Part shown: piece by piece, positions 34,076 through 42,759 of the stretch | Layout of the letters: the number at the start of each line of letters is the position of its first letter | Position numbering within the stretch: position 1 is the first letter of the stretch | Source of the DNA: Candidatus Krumholzibacteriota bacterium | GTDB lineage: Bacteria; Krumholzibacteriota; Krumholzibacteriia; Krumholzibacteriales; Krumholzibacteriaceae | NCBI GenBank assembly: GCA_030609325.1 | Contig: JAUWCL010000024.1 | Location: 1 to 51,908 of the forward strand | Direction of reading: 5' to 3' | Length of the DNA stretch: 51,908 nt | The notes under the pieces: model-generated | Seen by the model: only the letters and a program-made list of their open reading frames with translations | What the model was told of the DNA's origin: nothing | The model's database searches: none | Position numbers and translations under genes: made by a program

Positions 34076-35312
34076 GTACCTCGACCGGGTAAAGAAGAAG
34101 AGCTTCCTCATCGGGACGATCCTCGGCCCCATCCTAATGGGCCTGCTGATATTCGCGCCGGCCCTGCTCTTCAAGCTCTCCCCGGAGACGCAGACGACCA
34201 TCACCGTCATCGACCTGGCCGGCGACGTCTACGCCCAGATGGAAACGTCGCTCGCCGACACCCTCGACGACGGGACGCCGAAGTTCATCATCAGGGAGGT
34301 CGAGGTCGACGTGACAGGCCTCGAGGAGGCGAAACGGGTCCTGAACCTCGAGGTCGAGAACGACGCCATCGACGGTTACGTCGTCATCCCGGCCGACATC
34401 CCCGATGAGGGCAAGGCGGTCTTCTACGGGAAGCGCATCGGCGACATAAAGACCCTCGAGCGTATCGAGAGGGCGCTGAGCAACGTCGTCATCGGGATGA
34501 GGCTCTTCTCGAGGGGACTCGACTACAGCGAGGTAAAGGGGCTGGTCAAGGGCGTCGACCTCGAGACGATGCAGGTCACCGATAAGGGCGCCGAGAAGCG
34601 CGGAGGGTTCGATTTCATTTTCATGTCAAGCCTCCTCTTCATAATGATGCTCTACATGACGATCCTGATGTGGGGCGTCGCGGTCCAGAGATCGATCATC
34701 GAGGAGAAGAACAACCGCGTGATCGAGGTGCTCCTCTCCTCGCTCAGGCCCGAGGACCTGCTCTTCGGGAAGATTTTCGGAGTGGGGGCCGTCGGGCTGA
34801 CCCAGTACGCCATCTGGGGGCTGTTCGGTACGATCATGACCGCATACGGCCTGACGATGGGCGGCCCCGTGGCCGAGCTCGCCGGGAACCTCTCTTTCGC
34901 GACCCTCGGCTTCTTCATCCTCTACTACGTGCTCGGCTTCCTCTTCTACGCGACGATGTTCGCCGGTATCGGCTCGGTGTGCAACACCGACCAGGAGGCC
35001 CAGCAGATGCAGACGCCGATCGTCCTCTGCCTCGTCTTCACGATCCTCGTCCCGATGATGGTCATCCAGAGGCCCGACAGCCTCTTCGCCACGGTAATCA
35101 GCCTGGTCCCCTTCTTCACCCCGATAGTGATGTTCATGAGGATCAATGTGCTGATGCCGCCCGCCTGGCAGATAGCGTTGAGCGTTGTTATAATGATCCT
35201 CGCCATCAGGTTCGCCGGGAAGCTGTCGGCCAGGATATTCCGGACGGGCATATTGATGTACGGAAAGAAACCCGACGCGAGGGAGATCCTCAAGTGGCTG
35301 AAGAGAGCGTGA
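34044..35312 (+). CDS. ABC-2 type permease (NatB-like)
   Basis: This 422-aa membrane protein has an N-terminal helix (SFLIGTILGPILMGLLIFA), a large extracytoplasmic domain (about 45-185), then five or six helices with EEKNNRVIEVLLSSLRPEDLLFGK between them. That segment is characteristic of NatB/ABC-2 permeases. Both ATG 34044 and GTG 34035 are reachable from the GGAGG tract; the ATG is used here. It forms an exporter with the preceding ATPase. Confidence 0.88.
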   Translation: MKKMLIVVRREYLDRVKKKSFLIGTILGPILMGLLIFAPALLFKLSPETQTTITVIDLAGDVYAQMETSLADTLDDGTPKFIIREVEVDVTGLEEAKRVLNLEVENDAIDGYVVIPADIPDEGKAVFYGKRIGDIKTLERIERALSNVVIGMRLFSRGLDYSEVKGLVKGVDLETMQVTDKGAEKRGGFDFIFMSSLLFIMMLYMTILMWGVAVQRSIIEEKNNRVIEVLLSSLRPEDLLFGKIFGVGAVGLTQYAIWGLFGTIMTAYGLTMGGPVAELAGNLSFATLGFFILYYVLGFLFYATMFAGIGSVCNTDQEAQQMQTPIVLCLVFTILVPMMVIQRPDSLFATVISLVPFFTPIVMFMRINVLMPPAWQIALSVVIMILAIRFAGKLSARIFRTGILMYGKKPDAREILKWLKRA

Positions 35313-35330
35313 CAGGATTTGTCATAATTC

Positions 35331-36413
35331 TTGCTGGATTTACCGGGACTGAGCCCGTTTATTGAGCCTGAGATTCCAGTATTTACGGAGGGGAATGACG
35401 GGGAAGCGGAAACGCCAATGGAATGTGCCATCATCACCACCTACAGGTGCAACGCCAGGTGCCGCATGTGCAACGCCTGGAAGAATCCCTCGAAGGTGTC
35501 CGAGGAGTTCGACCCCGAGATCCTCAGGAAGATCCCCGGGGGGATGCAGCGCCTCAACATCACCGGCGGCGAGCCGATGCTCCGCGGCGACATACGCCGC
35601 ATCGTCGAGATCCTCGATACGAAGACGAACCGTCTCGAGATAAGCACCAACGGCTGGTTCACAGACCGCATCGTGGACATTGCCCGTGAATTCCCGAAGA
35701 TCACCGTCAGGGCCAGCGTTGAGGGCCTGCCGGCGCTGAACGACGAGCTGCGCGGCCTCGAGGACGGTTTCGACCGCGCGATGAGGACGATCCTGCGCCT
35801 CAAGCGGATGGGCGTGAAGGACATCGGGTTCGCCATGACTATCTCCGGCGAGAATTGCCGCGACCTCATAGATCTCTACACCCTCGTCGCGGCGATGGAC
35901 GTCGAGTTCGCCAACGCCGTCGTCCACAACTCTTTCTACTTCTTCAAGCAGGACAACCTCCTCGAGGAGCATGGCGACGTCGAGGAGAAGATGAAGGAGT
36001 TCATCACGGTCCTGCTGAGGTCGCCGCGAGAATCGAAGAAGATGCGGGTCAAGGACTGGTTCCGCGCCTACCTCAACCTCGGGCTCCTGCACCACGTGCA
36101 GGGCAAGCCCCGCCCGATAGCGTGCAACGCCGGAACCGACACATTTTTCGTCGATCCCTGGGGGAAAGTCCTCGCCTGCAACGGCTCACGTGAGCCCTGG
36201 ATCATGGGAGATCTCAACACGCAGTCGTTCGACGAGATCTGGAACAGCGAGCGGGCCGAAGAGGTCCGCAGGATGGTAAGGGAGTGCACGCAGCACTGCT
36301 GGATGACCGGCACCGCCGTCCCGGCTATGCGCAGGGAGCTGTGGAAGCCGATGCTATGGGTCCTTCGCAACAGGCTCCGCCTCATGAGTGGCGGCGAGGT
36401 CTGTTTTGACTGA
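35331..36413 (+). CDS. Radical SAM protein with SPASM-like C-terminus
   Basis: This protein of about 360 aa has the radical SAM cluster motif CNARCRMC (Cys40, 44 and 47 from the TTG start). The glycine-rich SAM segment is NITGGEPML, and a C-terminal cysteine set (IACNAG, VLACNGSREP, ECTQHCW) suggests a SPASM-type auxiliary cluster. Its start is uncertain: TTG 35331 gives the full frame, and ATG 35418 lies just before the cluster motif. Neither has a good ribosome-binding site. It lies between an ABC exporter and a glycosyltransferase on the same strand. A role in modifying a peptide or a surface-polymer precursor is possible but not shown. Confidence 0.82.
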   Translation: MLDLPGLSPFIEPEIPVFTEGNDGEAETPMECAIITTYRCNARCRMCNAWKNPSKVSEEFDPEILRKIPGGMQRLNITGGEPMLRGDIRRIVEILDTKTNRLEISTNGWFTDRIVDIAREFPKITVRASVEGLPALNDELRGLEDGFDRAMRTILRLKRMGVKDIGFAMTISGENCRDLIDLYTLVAAMDVEFANAVVHNSFYFFKQDNLLEEHGDVEEKMKEFITVLLRSPRESKKMRVKDWFRAYLNLGLLHHVQGKPRPIACNAGTDTFFVDPWGKVLACNGSREPWIMGDLNTQSFDEIWNSERAEEVRRMVRECTQHCWMTGTAVPAMRRELWKPMLWVLRNRLRLMSGGEVCFD

Positions 36414-36431
36414 TCCTGCCGGAGCCCGCCG

Positions 36432-37571
36432 ATGAAGATCGCGATCCTCGGAATAAAAGGAGTGCCCGGCCACCACGGCGTGGAGGTCGTCGTCGATTCT
36501 CTCCTTCCCCACCTGACAGCGATGGGACATGAGATCACCGTATACGGGTACGACAGTTACTGCGAGCCCTCCGGCGACTACCGCGGTGCCGTCGTGCTGC
36601 CGGTGAGGGGGAGCGGGCGCAGGAACATCGAGATGTTTTCCCACATGTGGCATTCCTCGATCGATACACGCAGGCATGACTACGACATCGTGCACATACA
36701 CAGCGCCGACCCGTGCATACTCGCCCTGGTCCCCCGTGCGCGGCACGGGATCATGGCCACCTCGCACGGCCAGGCGTATATCCGGAAGAAATGGAACATG
36801 GCGGCGAGGTCGATGTCGAAGATCGCAGAGCGTTTCTTCATCCGCATCCCACGGATCAGGACATCCGTCTCGAAGCCGCTCGCCGATTACTACAATTCGA
36901 AATACGGGGCGGGCGTGAGGTACATTCCCAACGGGATCGTCTTCCGCGAAAAGCCGCCAGCTCACCTGCTCGAGAAATGGTCTCTGAGGGAAGGGGGTTA
37001 CCTCTTCTGCTCGGCCGGCAGGATCGAGAGGACAAAGGGTCTGAGTACCCTCGTGGAGGCATACCGGAAGCTGGATCCGGGGATGCCCCTCGTCGTGGCG
37101 GGCGGCGGCTCCGCGACCGACGAGGCATATTTCGAGGAGCTCAAGCGGAACAGCCCGGAGGGGGTACGGTTCGTAGGATTCCTCACGGGCGATGAGTTCT
37201 TCGCCCTCTACGCCCATGCGAAGGTCTTCGTTTTCCCGTCGGAGTACGAGGCGATGTCGATGGCTCTGCTCGAGGGCCTCTCGTTCGGCACGCCGACTGT
37301 CTTCAGCGACATACCGGAGAACAGGGCGGTGGCGGACGGTATAGGATTTGCATTCCGGGTCTCCGACGCGGATTCGCTCGCGAAGCAGCTCGATTTCGTG
37401 CTCGGTCATCCCGACGAGGCGGCCCGGGCGGGGGAGAAAGCCGCGGCGCACGTACGGGCCGAGCACAGCTGGGAAGCCGCTGCGCGGCTGTACGACGCGA
37501 TCTATAATGAGATGGCCGGCGATAAGGGACAGGGCCGGTCCGGCGGTTGGCAGGAACGAATGAGCGGCTGA
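36432..37571 (+). CDS. Glycosyltransferase family 4 protein
   Basis: This 379-aa GT-B fold enzyme has an N-terminal IAILGIKGVPGHHGVEVVV acceptor domain and a C-terminal donor domain. The donor half has SAGRIERTKGLSTLVEAY and the retaining E-x7-E region PSEYEAMSMALLEGLSFG. It probably adds a sugar to a surface polysaccharide or glycolipid. It starts 18 bases after the radical SAM stop, and its stop overlaps the prmC start (TGATG). Confidence 0.88.
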   Translation: MKIAILGIKGVPGHHGVEVVVDSLLPHLTAMGHEITVYGYDSYCEPSGDYRGAVVLPVRGSGRRNIEMFSHMWHSSIDTRRHDYDIVHIHSADPCILALVPRARHGIMATSHGQAYIRKKWNMAARSMSKIAERFFIRIPRIRTSVSKPLADYYNSKYGAGVRYIPNGIVFREKPPAHLLEKWSLREGGYLFCSAGRIERTKGLSTLVEAYRKLDPGMPLVVAGGGSATDEAYFEELKRNSPEGVRFVGFLTGDEFFALYAHAKVFVFPSEYEAMSMALLEGLSFGTPTVFSDIPENRAVADGIGFAFRVSDADSLAKQLDFVLGHPDEAARAGEKAAAHVRAEHSWEAAARLYDAIYNEMAGDKGQGRSGGWQERMSG

Positions 37572-38440
37572 TGATCGAAAGGCTTGCAGAGATATACGCC
37601 GAGTTCAGGAAGCAGGGGGTCGAAGACCCTCTCCTCGAGACGCTCCGCTTCGCCGACCTTGTCTCGGGCGGGGCCCTGAGAAGGGCCGACCTCTCCATCC
37701 TCGGCGGGGAGCCCGATCTGGCCGATATCGCGAGGCAGAGGGCCGAGGGGAGGCCGCTCGAATACATCCTCGGAGTGGCCCCGTTCCTCGGGGAGATGCT
37801 CGAATGCCGTCAGGGCGCGCTTATCCCCCGTGAGGAGACTGAGCTACTGACCCTCACATGCCTCGGGTTCATCGAGAAACAGCAGGCGGCCGGCGTGCAG
37901 GTACCGAAGATCATCGAGCTCGGCACGGGCAGCGGCAACATCGCCGTCCTTCTCGCGCTGAGGACCGAGAACGCGGAGATCTACGCCTCGGACATCAGCG
38001 AGGAAGCGGTCGGAGTGGCGGCTGCCAATGTCGAGAAATGCGGGGTCACCGGCAGGGTGACCCTTCTGAGCGGCGACATGTTCGAGCCGTTCAGGGGAAA
38101 GGGGCTCGAGGGAGCGACAGACCTCGTAGTCTGTAACCCGCCGTACATCCCATCCACGTCTGTCGACAAGTTAGACAATCAGATTATCGATCACGAGCCG
38201 AGGGTGGCCCTCGACGCGGGCGCGTACGGGATGGACATTTTCAGGCGGCTGATTACGGGGGCTCCCGAGTTCCTCAGGCCGGGCGGGATGCTGGCCTTCG
38301 AGATCGGCGCGGGACAGGAGAAGTTTGTGTCGAGGCTATTCCGCAAGGCCGGAGAGGTGTACGGACCTGTCGAGCAGGTCGACGACGGCGCCGAGATACG
38401 GGTGCTCACCGTCATCCGAAGATTTTTCCCTAGAACTTGA
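37571..38440 (+). CDS. prmC: Release factor glutamine methyltransferase PrmC
   Basis: This 289-aa enzyme methylates the GGQ glutamine of release factors. The N-terminal helical domain includes DIARQRAEGRPLEYILG, and the SAM-binding motif is ELGTGSGNIAVLLAL. The catalytic NPPY lies in VVCNPPYIPS. ATG 37571 overlaps the previous stop in TGATG, indicating coupled translation; an upstream TTG frame extension is not needed. The 3' end overlaps the convergent beta-barrel gene by 11 bases. Confidence 0.93.
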   Translation: MIERLAEIYAEFRKQGVEDPLLETLRFADLVSGGALRRADLSILGGEPDLADIARQRAEGRPLEYILGVAPFLGEMLECRQGALIPREETELLTLTCLGFIEKQQAAGVQVPKIIELGTGSGNIAVLLALRTENAEIYASDISEEAVGVAAANVEKCGVTGRVTLLSGDMFEPFRGKGLEGATDLVVCNPPYIPSTSVDKLDNQIIDHEPRVALDAGAYGMDIFRRLITGAPEFLRPGGMLAFEIGAGQEKFVSRLFRKAGEVYGPVEQVDDGAEIRVLTVIRRFFPRT

Positions 38441-39038
38441 TGATCCCGTAGTCGACGCGGGCCTGCCAGAACTTGAACACGGTTCCGCCGCCGGGCATCG
38501 TGAACGCGTGGTACTCGAACTCGAAGCTCACTCCCGTGGTGAGGAGGAACCAGTAATCGAAGGCAATGCCGATCGAGCCTCCGGGACGGGTCTCGTTGCC
38601 GCTGATCCTGCCGACCGAGTTTCCTCCGAGTCTGGAGATCGTTTTGTAGACTCCGGCGCCCGCCTGGACGTTGACCTGCATCATCCGGTTGATCGAGAAG
38701 TAGTACCTTGCCTTTAACAGGACCGGGATGACGCTGAGCGTCTCGGTGAAGTCGCCGCCGCCTTTGTCCGGATCGGACGAAACCGTGTACTTGTAGTTGT
38801 GCACGATGTCGTAACCGGAAGAGATTCCGAGGCAGAGCTCGTTGGTGATCATCTTGCCGGCGAACATGTCGATCCCGAAGAATCCGTTCTGGGCGTCGTC
38901 CACCATCGCCTTGTTGTACGAACCGCCGATGTAGATGACCGCTTTACCGCTGTTCGCCTGACCGAGGACCGGTACGGCAAAGAGCATTACGGACATAGAC
39001 AGTAACAGCATACGAGAGACAAATTTCCTCGATTTCAA
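38430..39038 (-). CDS. Small outer-membrane beta-barrel protein
   Basis: This 202-aa protein has a signal peptide ending near VLGQA. It has alternating beta-strands (KAVIYIGGSYNKAM, LLKARYYFSIN, IGIAFDYWFLLTTGVSFEFEYHAF) and a final residue Phe, the insertion signal of outer-membrane barrels. The size suits an eight-stranded OmpX/OmpW-like barrel. The function is unknown. It has its own promoter at 39083-39111. Confidence 0.75.
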   Translation of the reverse strand: MKSRKFVSRMLLLSMSVMLFAVPVLGQANSGKAVIYIGGSYNKAMVDDAQNGFFGIDMFAGKMITNELCLGISSGYDIVHNYKYTVSSDPDKGGGDFTETLSVIPVLLKARYYFSINRMMQVNVQAGAGVYKTISRLGGNSVGRISGNETRPGGSIGIAFDYWFLLTTGVSFEFEYHAFTMPGGGTVFKFWQARVDYGIIKF

Positions 39039-39082
39039 CTCAATCCTCCGATCAGAGCGGCAGATACTGATAGTATAAGATT

Positions 39083-39111
39083 TTTATAATAAAACGATGC
39101 CCTCCAGTCAA
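39083..39111 (-). promoter_or_regulatory. Promoter of the beta-barrel gene
   Basis: Minus strand TTGACT (39106-39111), 17-base spacer, TATAAA (39083-39088), about 45 bases before the start codon. Confidence 0.7.
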
Positions 39112-39244
39112 GCGGTTTTACCTCGACGGGCCGAGATGTACCGGGGCGCATTTTCTTTGATATCAAGGCACTATTTGGGTTACATTCGGAGTCCGGGCGG
39201 CCGGCAGGCCGCCTGGAAGTCCGTTCGAACGAGGAGGAGCTCCT

Positions 39245-40483
39245 TTGAGAGTGCTGATGGTCCAGACATTTCATTTCCGCCGCGGCGGGGATTCGACTCA
39301 CATGTTCAACCTCAGCGAGCTTCTCGCGGAGAACGGCCACGAGGTCGTTCACTTCGCGATGAAGCACCCGCGGAACCTCCCCTCGCCCCATTCGGAGTAT
39401 TTCTCGAGCGAGATCGACTTCCCCTCCCTCCTGGAAAGCTCCTCTCCGGCATCGGCGTGGAAGGTTCTCACGAAGTCTATGTACAACGGCGAGGCGAGGA
39501 GGAACATCGCCCGGCTGGCCGACGATACGAAACCCGATATCGCCCATTTCCACAACATCCACAGCCACCTGACGACGTCGATAATCGAGCCGCTGAGAAA
39601 GCGCGGGATCCCGATCGTCTGGACCTGCCACGATTTCAGGCTCGTCTGCCCCAACACCTCCTTTCTCAGCCGCGGCGAGGTGTGCGAGAGGTGCCTGCCG
39701 ACGAGATACTGGAACGCTCCACTGCAGAGATGCAAGAAGGGGAGTTTCCCGGCGAGCGTGGTCGCGATGCTCACCTCGTGCTGGGACCGCATGACCGGCG
39801 TGCCGCGGCGCGTCGACAGGTTCATAACGCCGAGCCGCTTCCTTCGGGGGAAGCTGATCGAGGGACGGATAGACGGCGATAAAGTCACGGCGATCCCGAA
39901 CTTTACCGACCTAGATATACAGACGCACGCCGAAGAGGGAGATTATTTCATATACACCGGCCGCCTCCTCCACGAGAAGGGGATCGACATACTGATCAGG
40001 GCTGCCGGCTCCCTCGAAGGGGCAAGGCTGCTTCTCGTCGGCGAGGGCCCTGTGGAATGCGAGTTGAAGAGGGAGGCGGAGAAGTACGGCAGCGGCCGTG
40101 TCGAGTTCACCGGCTTCCTCAGCGGAGAGGATTTCGAGAGGACCGTCGCCGGGGCCCGCTTTATCGTCCTGCCGTCGCGCTGGTATGAGAACCTCCCCTT
40201 CTCGATCATGGAGGCGATGGCGGCCGGCAAGCCTGTCGTAGCCACCGACATCGGCGGCATCCCGGAGATGGTAGACGACGGCGAGACGGGCCTGCTCTTC
40301 CCTGTCGGGGACGAGGAGGCGCTGCGCGGATGCCTCGCCCGCATGAACTCCGATCCGGAGCTGAGGCGCGAGATGGGACAGAAGGGCAGGGAAAAGGCCG
40401 AACGGCTCTACGGCAGGGGCAGGCATTACGAGAGCGTCATGGAAGTCTATGACGCGGTTCTTGCGGCGCGGCGCGGGAACTGA
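39245..40483 (+). CDS. Glycosyltransferase family 4 protein with cysteine-rich insertion
   Basis: This 412-aa GT-B enzyme starts at a TTG after GAGGAGGAG. The acceptor half begins RVLMVQTFHFRRGGDSTHMF. The donor half has YTGRLLHEKGIDILIRAAG and the PSRWYENLPFSIMEAMAAGKPV motif. Between them lies a segment with five cysteines (CPNTSF, VCERCLPT, RCKKG, LTSCWDR), typical of a subgroup of surface-polysaccharide GT4 enzymes. A GGCGGCC/GGCCGCC hairpin at about 39195-39216 lies in the leader. Its acceptor is unknown. Confidence 0.88.
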   Translation: MRVLMVQTFHFRRGGDSTHMFNLSELLAENGHEVVHFAMKHPRNLPSPHSEYFSSEIDFPSLLESSSPASAWKVLTKSMYNGEARRNIARLADDTKPDIAHFHNIHSHLTTSIIEPLRKRGIPIVWTCHDFRLVCPNTSFLSRGEVCERCLPTRYWNAPLQRCKKGSFPASVVAMLTSCWDRMTGVPRRVDRFITPSRFLRGKLIEGRIDGDKVTAIPNFTDLDIQTHAEEGDYFIYTGRLLHEKGIDILIRAAGSLEGARLLLVGEGPVECELKREAEKYGSGRVEFTGFLSGEDFERTVAGARFIVLPSRWYENLPFSIMEAMAAGKPVVATDIGGIPEMVDDGETGLLFPVGDEEALRGCLARMNSDPELRREMGQKGREKAERLYGRGRHYESVMEVYDAVLAARRGN

Positions 40484-40569
40484 CGGCCGGGCGCGGAAAC
40501 CGGCGGTCTGGCGCGGACAGTAACAGGCGGGCTTGCCACCGCGCCTCAGATAGATATCTTTACCGGGGT

Positions 40570-40647
40570 CGGGGTGTGGCGCAGCCTGGTTAGCGCGCCT
40601 GCTTTGGGAGCAGGAAGTCGCCGGTTCGAATCCGGCCACCCCGACCA
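40570..40647 (+). tRNA. tRNA-Pro (anticodon TGG)
   Basis: The acceptor stem pairs CGGGGTG with CACCCCG, followed by an encoded ACCA. The anticodon loop TTTGGGA gives TGG. The T arm is GGTTCGAATCC. It is followed by a degraded region, but I find no repeat of the tRNA 3' end within 1.4 kb downstream. Confidence 0.96.
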
Positions 40648-40690
40648 TCTCTTTGCCTGTATATCAATAATTTTCCGGCATTAAGGTGAG

Positions 40691-40719
40691 TTGAAATTCC
40701 GCGCTAACTGTGATATACT
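40691..40719 (+). promoter_or_regulatory. Promoter of the interrupted secreted-protein gene
   Basis: TTGAAA (40691-40696), 17-base spacer and TATACT (40714-40719), followed by a leader and GGAGG before the ATG 40796. The promoter looks intact although the gene is interrupted. Confidence 0.65.
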
Positions 40720-40795
40720 GCATTCGGAATATCAGGCAAGGAGGGTATATCGGTTAATAGCTAACTAATCCCACTTACAATATGGAGGTCTCGAT

Positions 40796-41341
40796 ATGAA
40801 GCTGTGCGGAGCCATAGTCAGTGTGCTGTGTATCGGTTTGTGCCTGAACATTGTTTAAACTGATGCATCTGCTCAGGCGTGGCTGGCAGTCCTCGATGAA
40901 TATCAACACTGGTTTTGCGATGGTTATGAAGATCAGTACGATGTATATGTTTGGGTATACCCCGATACAGCCGGAGTCGTATGCGCCGAATATCAGTTTA
41001 TCCTTCCGGAATACATGATAGCCCTTTCCACAGAGATCAATCCCGCCCACTCTACTGTCTACGGAGCACTTGAGGGGCCGCCGGGAGTGACAATCTGCTT
41101 CCAGGACTGCAGAATGGAACCTGTCTGGACAGTAAAGTATCATTGTGCCATCAATGAGGGATGCTGCGCCCCATTCGAGATTATCGGGCATGAGGTCAGC
41201 GGCGACGCCCGAGTCACCACCTGCTCTGAGCCCGACTCGTATCAAAGTGCGATTGCCTGTTGGTACAATCCTTCCCCTTGCTGTACGTGTCCCGGTAACG
41301 AAGAATCCAGTTGGGGGGCTATTAAAAGTCAATACAAGTAA
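40796..41341 (+). pseudogene. Secreted protein gene with in-frame stop in its signal peptide
   Basis: ATG 40796 is preceded by GGAGG and encodes the start of a signal peptide (MKLCGAIVSVLCIGLCLNIV), then TAA at 40856-40858. The same frame stays open for a further 160 codons. The mature part has YDVYVWVYPDTAGVVCAEY, eleven or more cysteines, and a tail NEESSWGAIKSQYK. This matches a family of cysteine-bearing exported proteins that I associate with FCB-group candidate phyla. No in-frame start follows the stop closely, so without readthrough only fragments without a signal would be made. Function unknown. Confidence 0.7.
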
Positions 41342-41361
41342 GGAGGGTCTGTAAACATATC

Positions 41362-41565
41362 ATGGTGGCTACTACACTGGACCCCGGCCACTATGAACTC
41401 TTGCCCCACGTGCATACCCAGTTTCTGGGCATCGCGATCTGTCCCGACCCACATCCACTAGCAGAAGCCTATGTACACCACAGGATTAACTACAATAGTC
41501 CAACCGCAAACGAAGAGTCCAGCGGGGGAGCGATAAAGGATATGTACGGGGACGGGAATCATTGA
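41362..41565 (+). pseudogene. C-terminal remnant of a paralogous secreted protein
   Basis: A 67-codon frame begins at ATG 41362. Its tail NEESSGGAIKDMYGDGNH parallels the end of the preceding gene (NEESSWGAIKSQYK), and a few upstream positions also align (IAICPDPH against VTTCSEPD). There is no signal peptide and no N-terminal domain. This looks like the end of a tandem duplicate whose front was deleted. Confidence 0.55.
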
Positions 41566-41612
41566 TCTGAGAGAGGCCGGCCTCGAGCCTTCCCGAGCCT
41601 GTATTTTCATAC

Positions 41613-41954
41613 ATGTATTACGTCGAGAGTGTCGAGACGAGGGTCGGCCCGCAGAGACAGAAGTTCAGCCTGAGGCAGGCCTTCCCGTGGTTCGGCACCC
41701 TCGGCGCGCGCGAAGCTGTCGCCGAGCAGGAGGCCTGGGCCGCCTACAGGCGTTTCCAGGCTGAGAAACTGAAGCTCGCTTTCGATGTGAGGAAGGCGTA
41801 CAGCGAATATTATCTCCTCGGAAGGCGTATCGAGATCGCGATGTCAACGCTCGATCTGCTCCACGGTTGGGAGTCGATAGGCAGGACGAGGTTCGAGACG
41901 GGGCAGAGCGGGCGGACGACCCTCCTCGTAATCTTTATGTTCCGTGCGGGATAA
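41613..41954 (+). pseudogene. TolC-family outer-membrane efflux protein fragment
   Basis: This 113-codon frame matches the N-terminal coiled-coil part of TolC/CusC-like proteins: TRVGPQRQKFSLRQAFPWFG, AVAEQEAWAAYRRFQ, AFDVRKAYSEYYLLGRRI and RTRFETGQ. It lacks a signal peptide and everything after the first helical hairpin; the last 15 codons (after GQSG) are unrelated. The fragment is therefore truncated at both ends and cannot make a channel. Its deletion joint lies about 25-40 bases before the phoB control region. Confidence 0.7.
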
Positions 41955-41978
41955 GGGATTGCTATTATTTTCACCGGA

Positions 41979-42007
41979 TTCTAACATTCTCTTAACAGTC
42001 AGCTCAC
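41979..42007 (+). promoter_or_regulatory. Putative Pho box before phoB
   Basis: Repeats TTCTAAC, TCTTAAC and a weaker AGCTCAC are spaced by four bases, an 11-base period like that of the E. coli Pho box, but with a different heptamer. A -10-like TATTAC follows at 42015-42020. Confidence 0.6.
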
Positions 42008-42069
42008 GAAGGCGTATTACTAGTTAACCGGTAGTTCGCTTCTATCGGTTACCCTGCGGAAGGTGAGCC

Positions 42070-42759
42070 ATGGCGCATGAACATATTCTCGTCGTCGACG
42101 ACGAAGAGGACATCCAGGAACTGGTGAGGTACAACCTCGTCAGGAACGGCCTCGACGTGACGGTAGTCGGAACGGGCGAGGCGGCCGTCGACACTGCCAG
42201 GTCGAAGCTTCCCGACATGATCCTCCTCGACCTCATGCTGCCCGGGATCGACGGGCTCGAAGTCTGCAACATTCTGAAGCACGACCAGAAGACCTCGCAT
42301 ATCCCCATCGTGATGCTCACCGCACGCGGTGAGGAGGCCGACGTGGTGGCTGGGCTCGAGCTCGGAGCGGACGACTACATCACCAAGCCGTTCAGCCCCC
42401 GCGTGCTGGTCGCCAGGGTCAAGGCGGTCCTGAGGCGCAAGGCTGAGGCCCCATTAGACCGTGCCGCCGTCCTGAAAAGAAAGGATCTCGTCGTACATCC
42501 AGGCAGGCACGAGGCCCTCATCAAGGGTAAGCCCGTGGATCTCACATCGACCGAGTTCGAGATCCTCTATTACCTCGCCAGGCGCCCCGGTTGGGTCTTC
42601 ACGAGGCACCAGATCATCGACGCCGCCAGGGGCGAGGAGTACCCGGTGACCGACAGGTCGGTCGATGTCCATATTGTCGGTCTGCGCAGGAAGCTCGGCC
42701 CGGTCGGAAAGCTCATCGAGACGGTCAGGGGCGTCGGATACAGGTTCAGGGAGAGTTAA
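42070..42759 (+). CDS. phoB: Phosphate regulon response regulator PhoB
   Basis: This 229-aa OmpR/PhoB-type regulator has a receiver domain with DDEED acidic residues, Asp54 in LLDLMLPG and Lys in ITKPFSP. Its C-terminal winged helix (about 130-229) has LTSTEFEILYYLARRPG and a final VRGVGYRFRES. The kinase gene phoR starts at the very next base, and pst genes follow, so the Pho assignment is firm. It probably binds the heptamer repeats found here. Confidence 0.93.
   Translation: MAHEHILVVDDEEDIQELVRYNLVRNGLDVTVVGTGEAAVDTARSKLPDMILLDLMLPGIDGLEVCNILKHDQKTSHIPIVMLTARGEEADVVAGLELGADDYITKPFSPRVLVARVKAVLRRKAEAPLDRAAVLKRKDLVVHPGRHEALIKGKPVDLTSTEFEILYYLARRPGWVFTRHQIIDAARGEEYPVTDRSVDVHIVGLRRKLGPVGKLIETVRGVGYRFRES

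Noticed and set aside
40570-42000. Integrated element using tRNA-Pro as attachment site
   Set aside because: No integrase and no repeat of the tRNA 3' end was found in the following 1.4 kb; only the gene remnants suggest past rearrangement.
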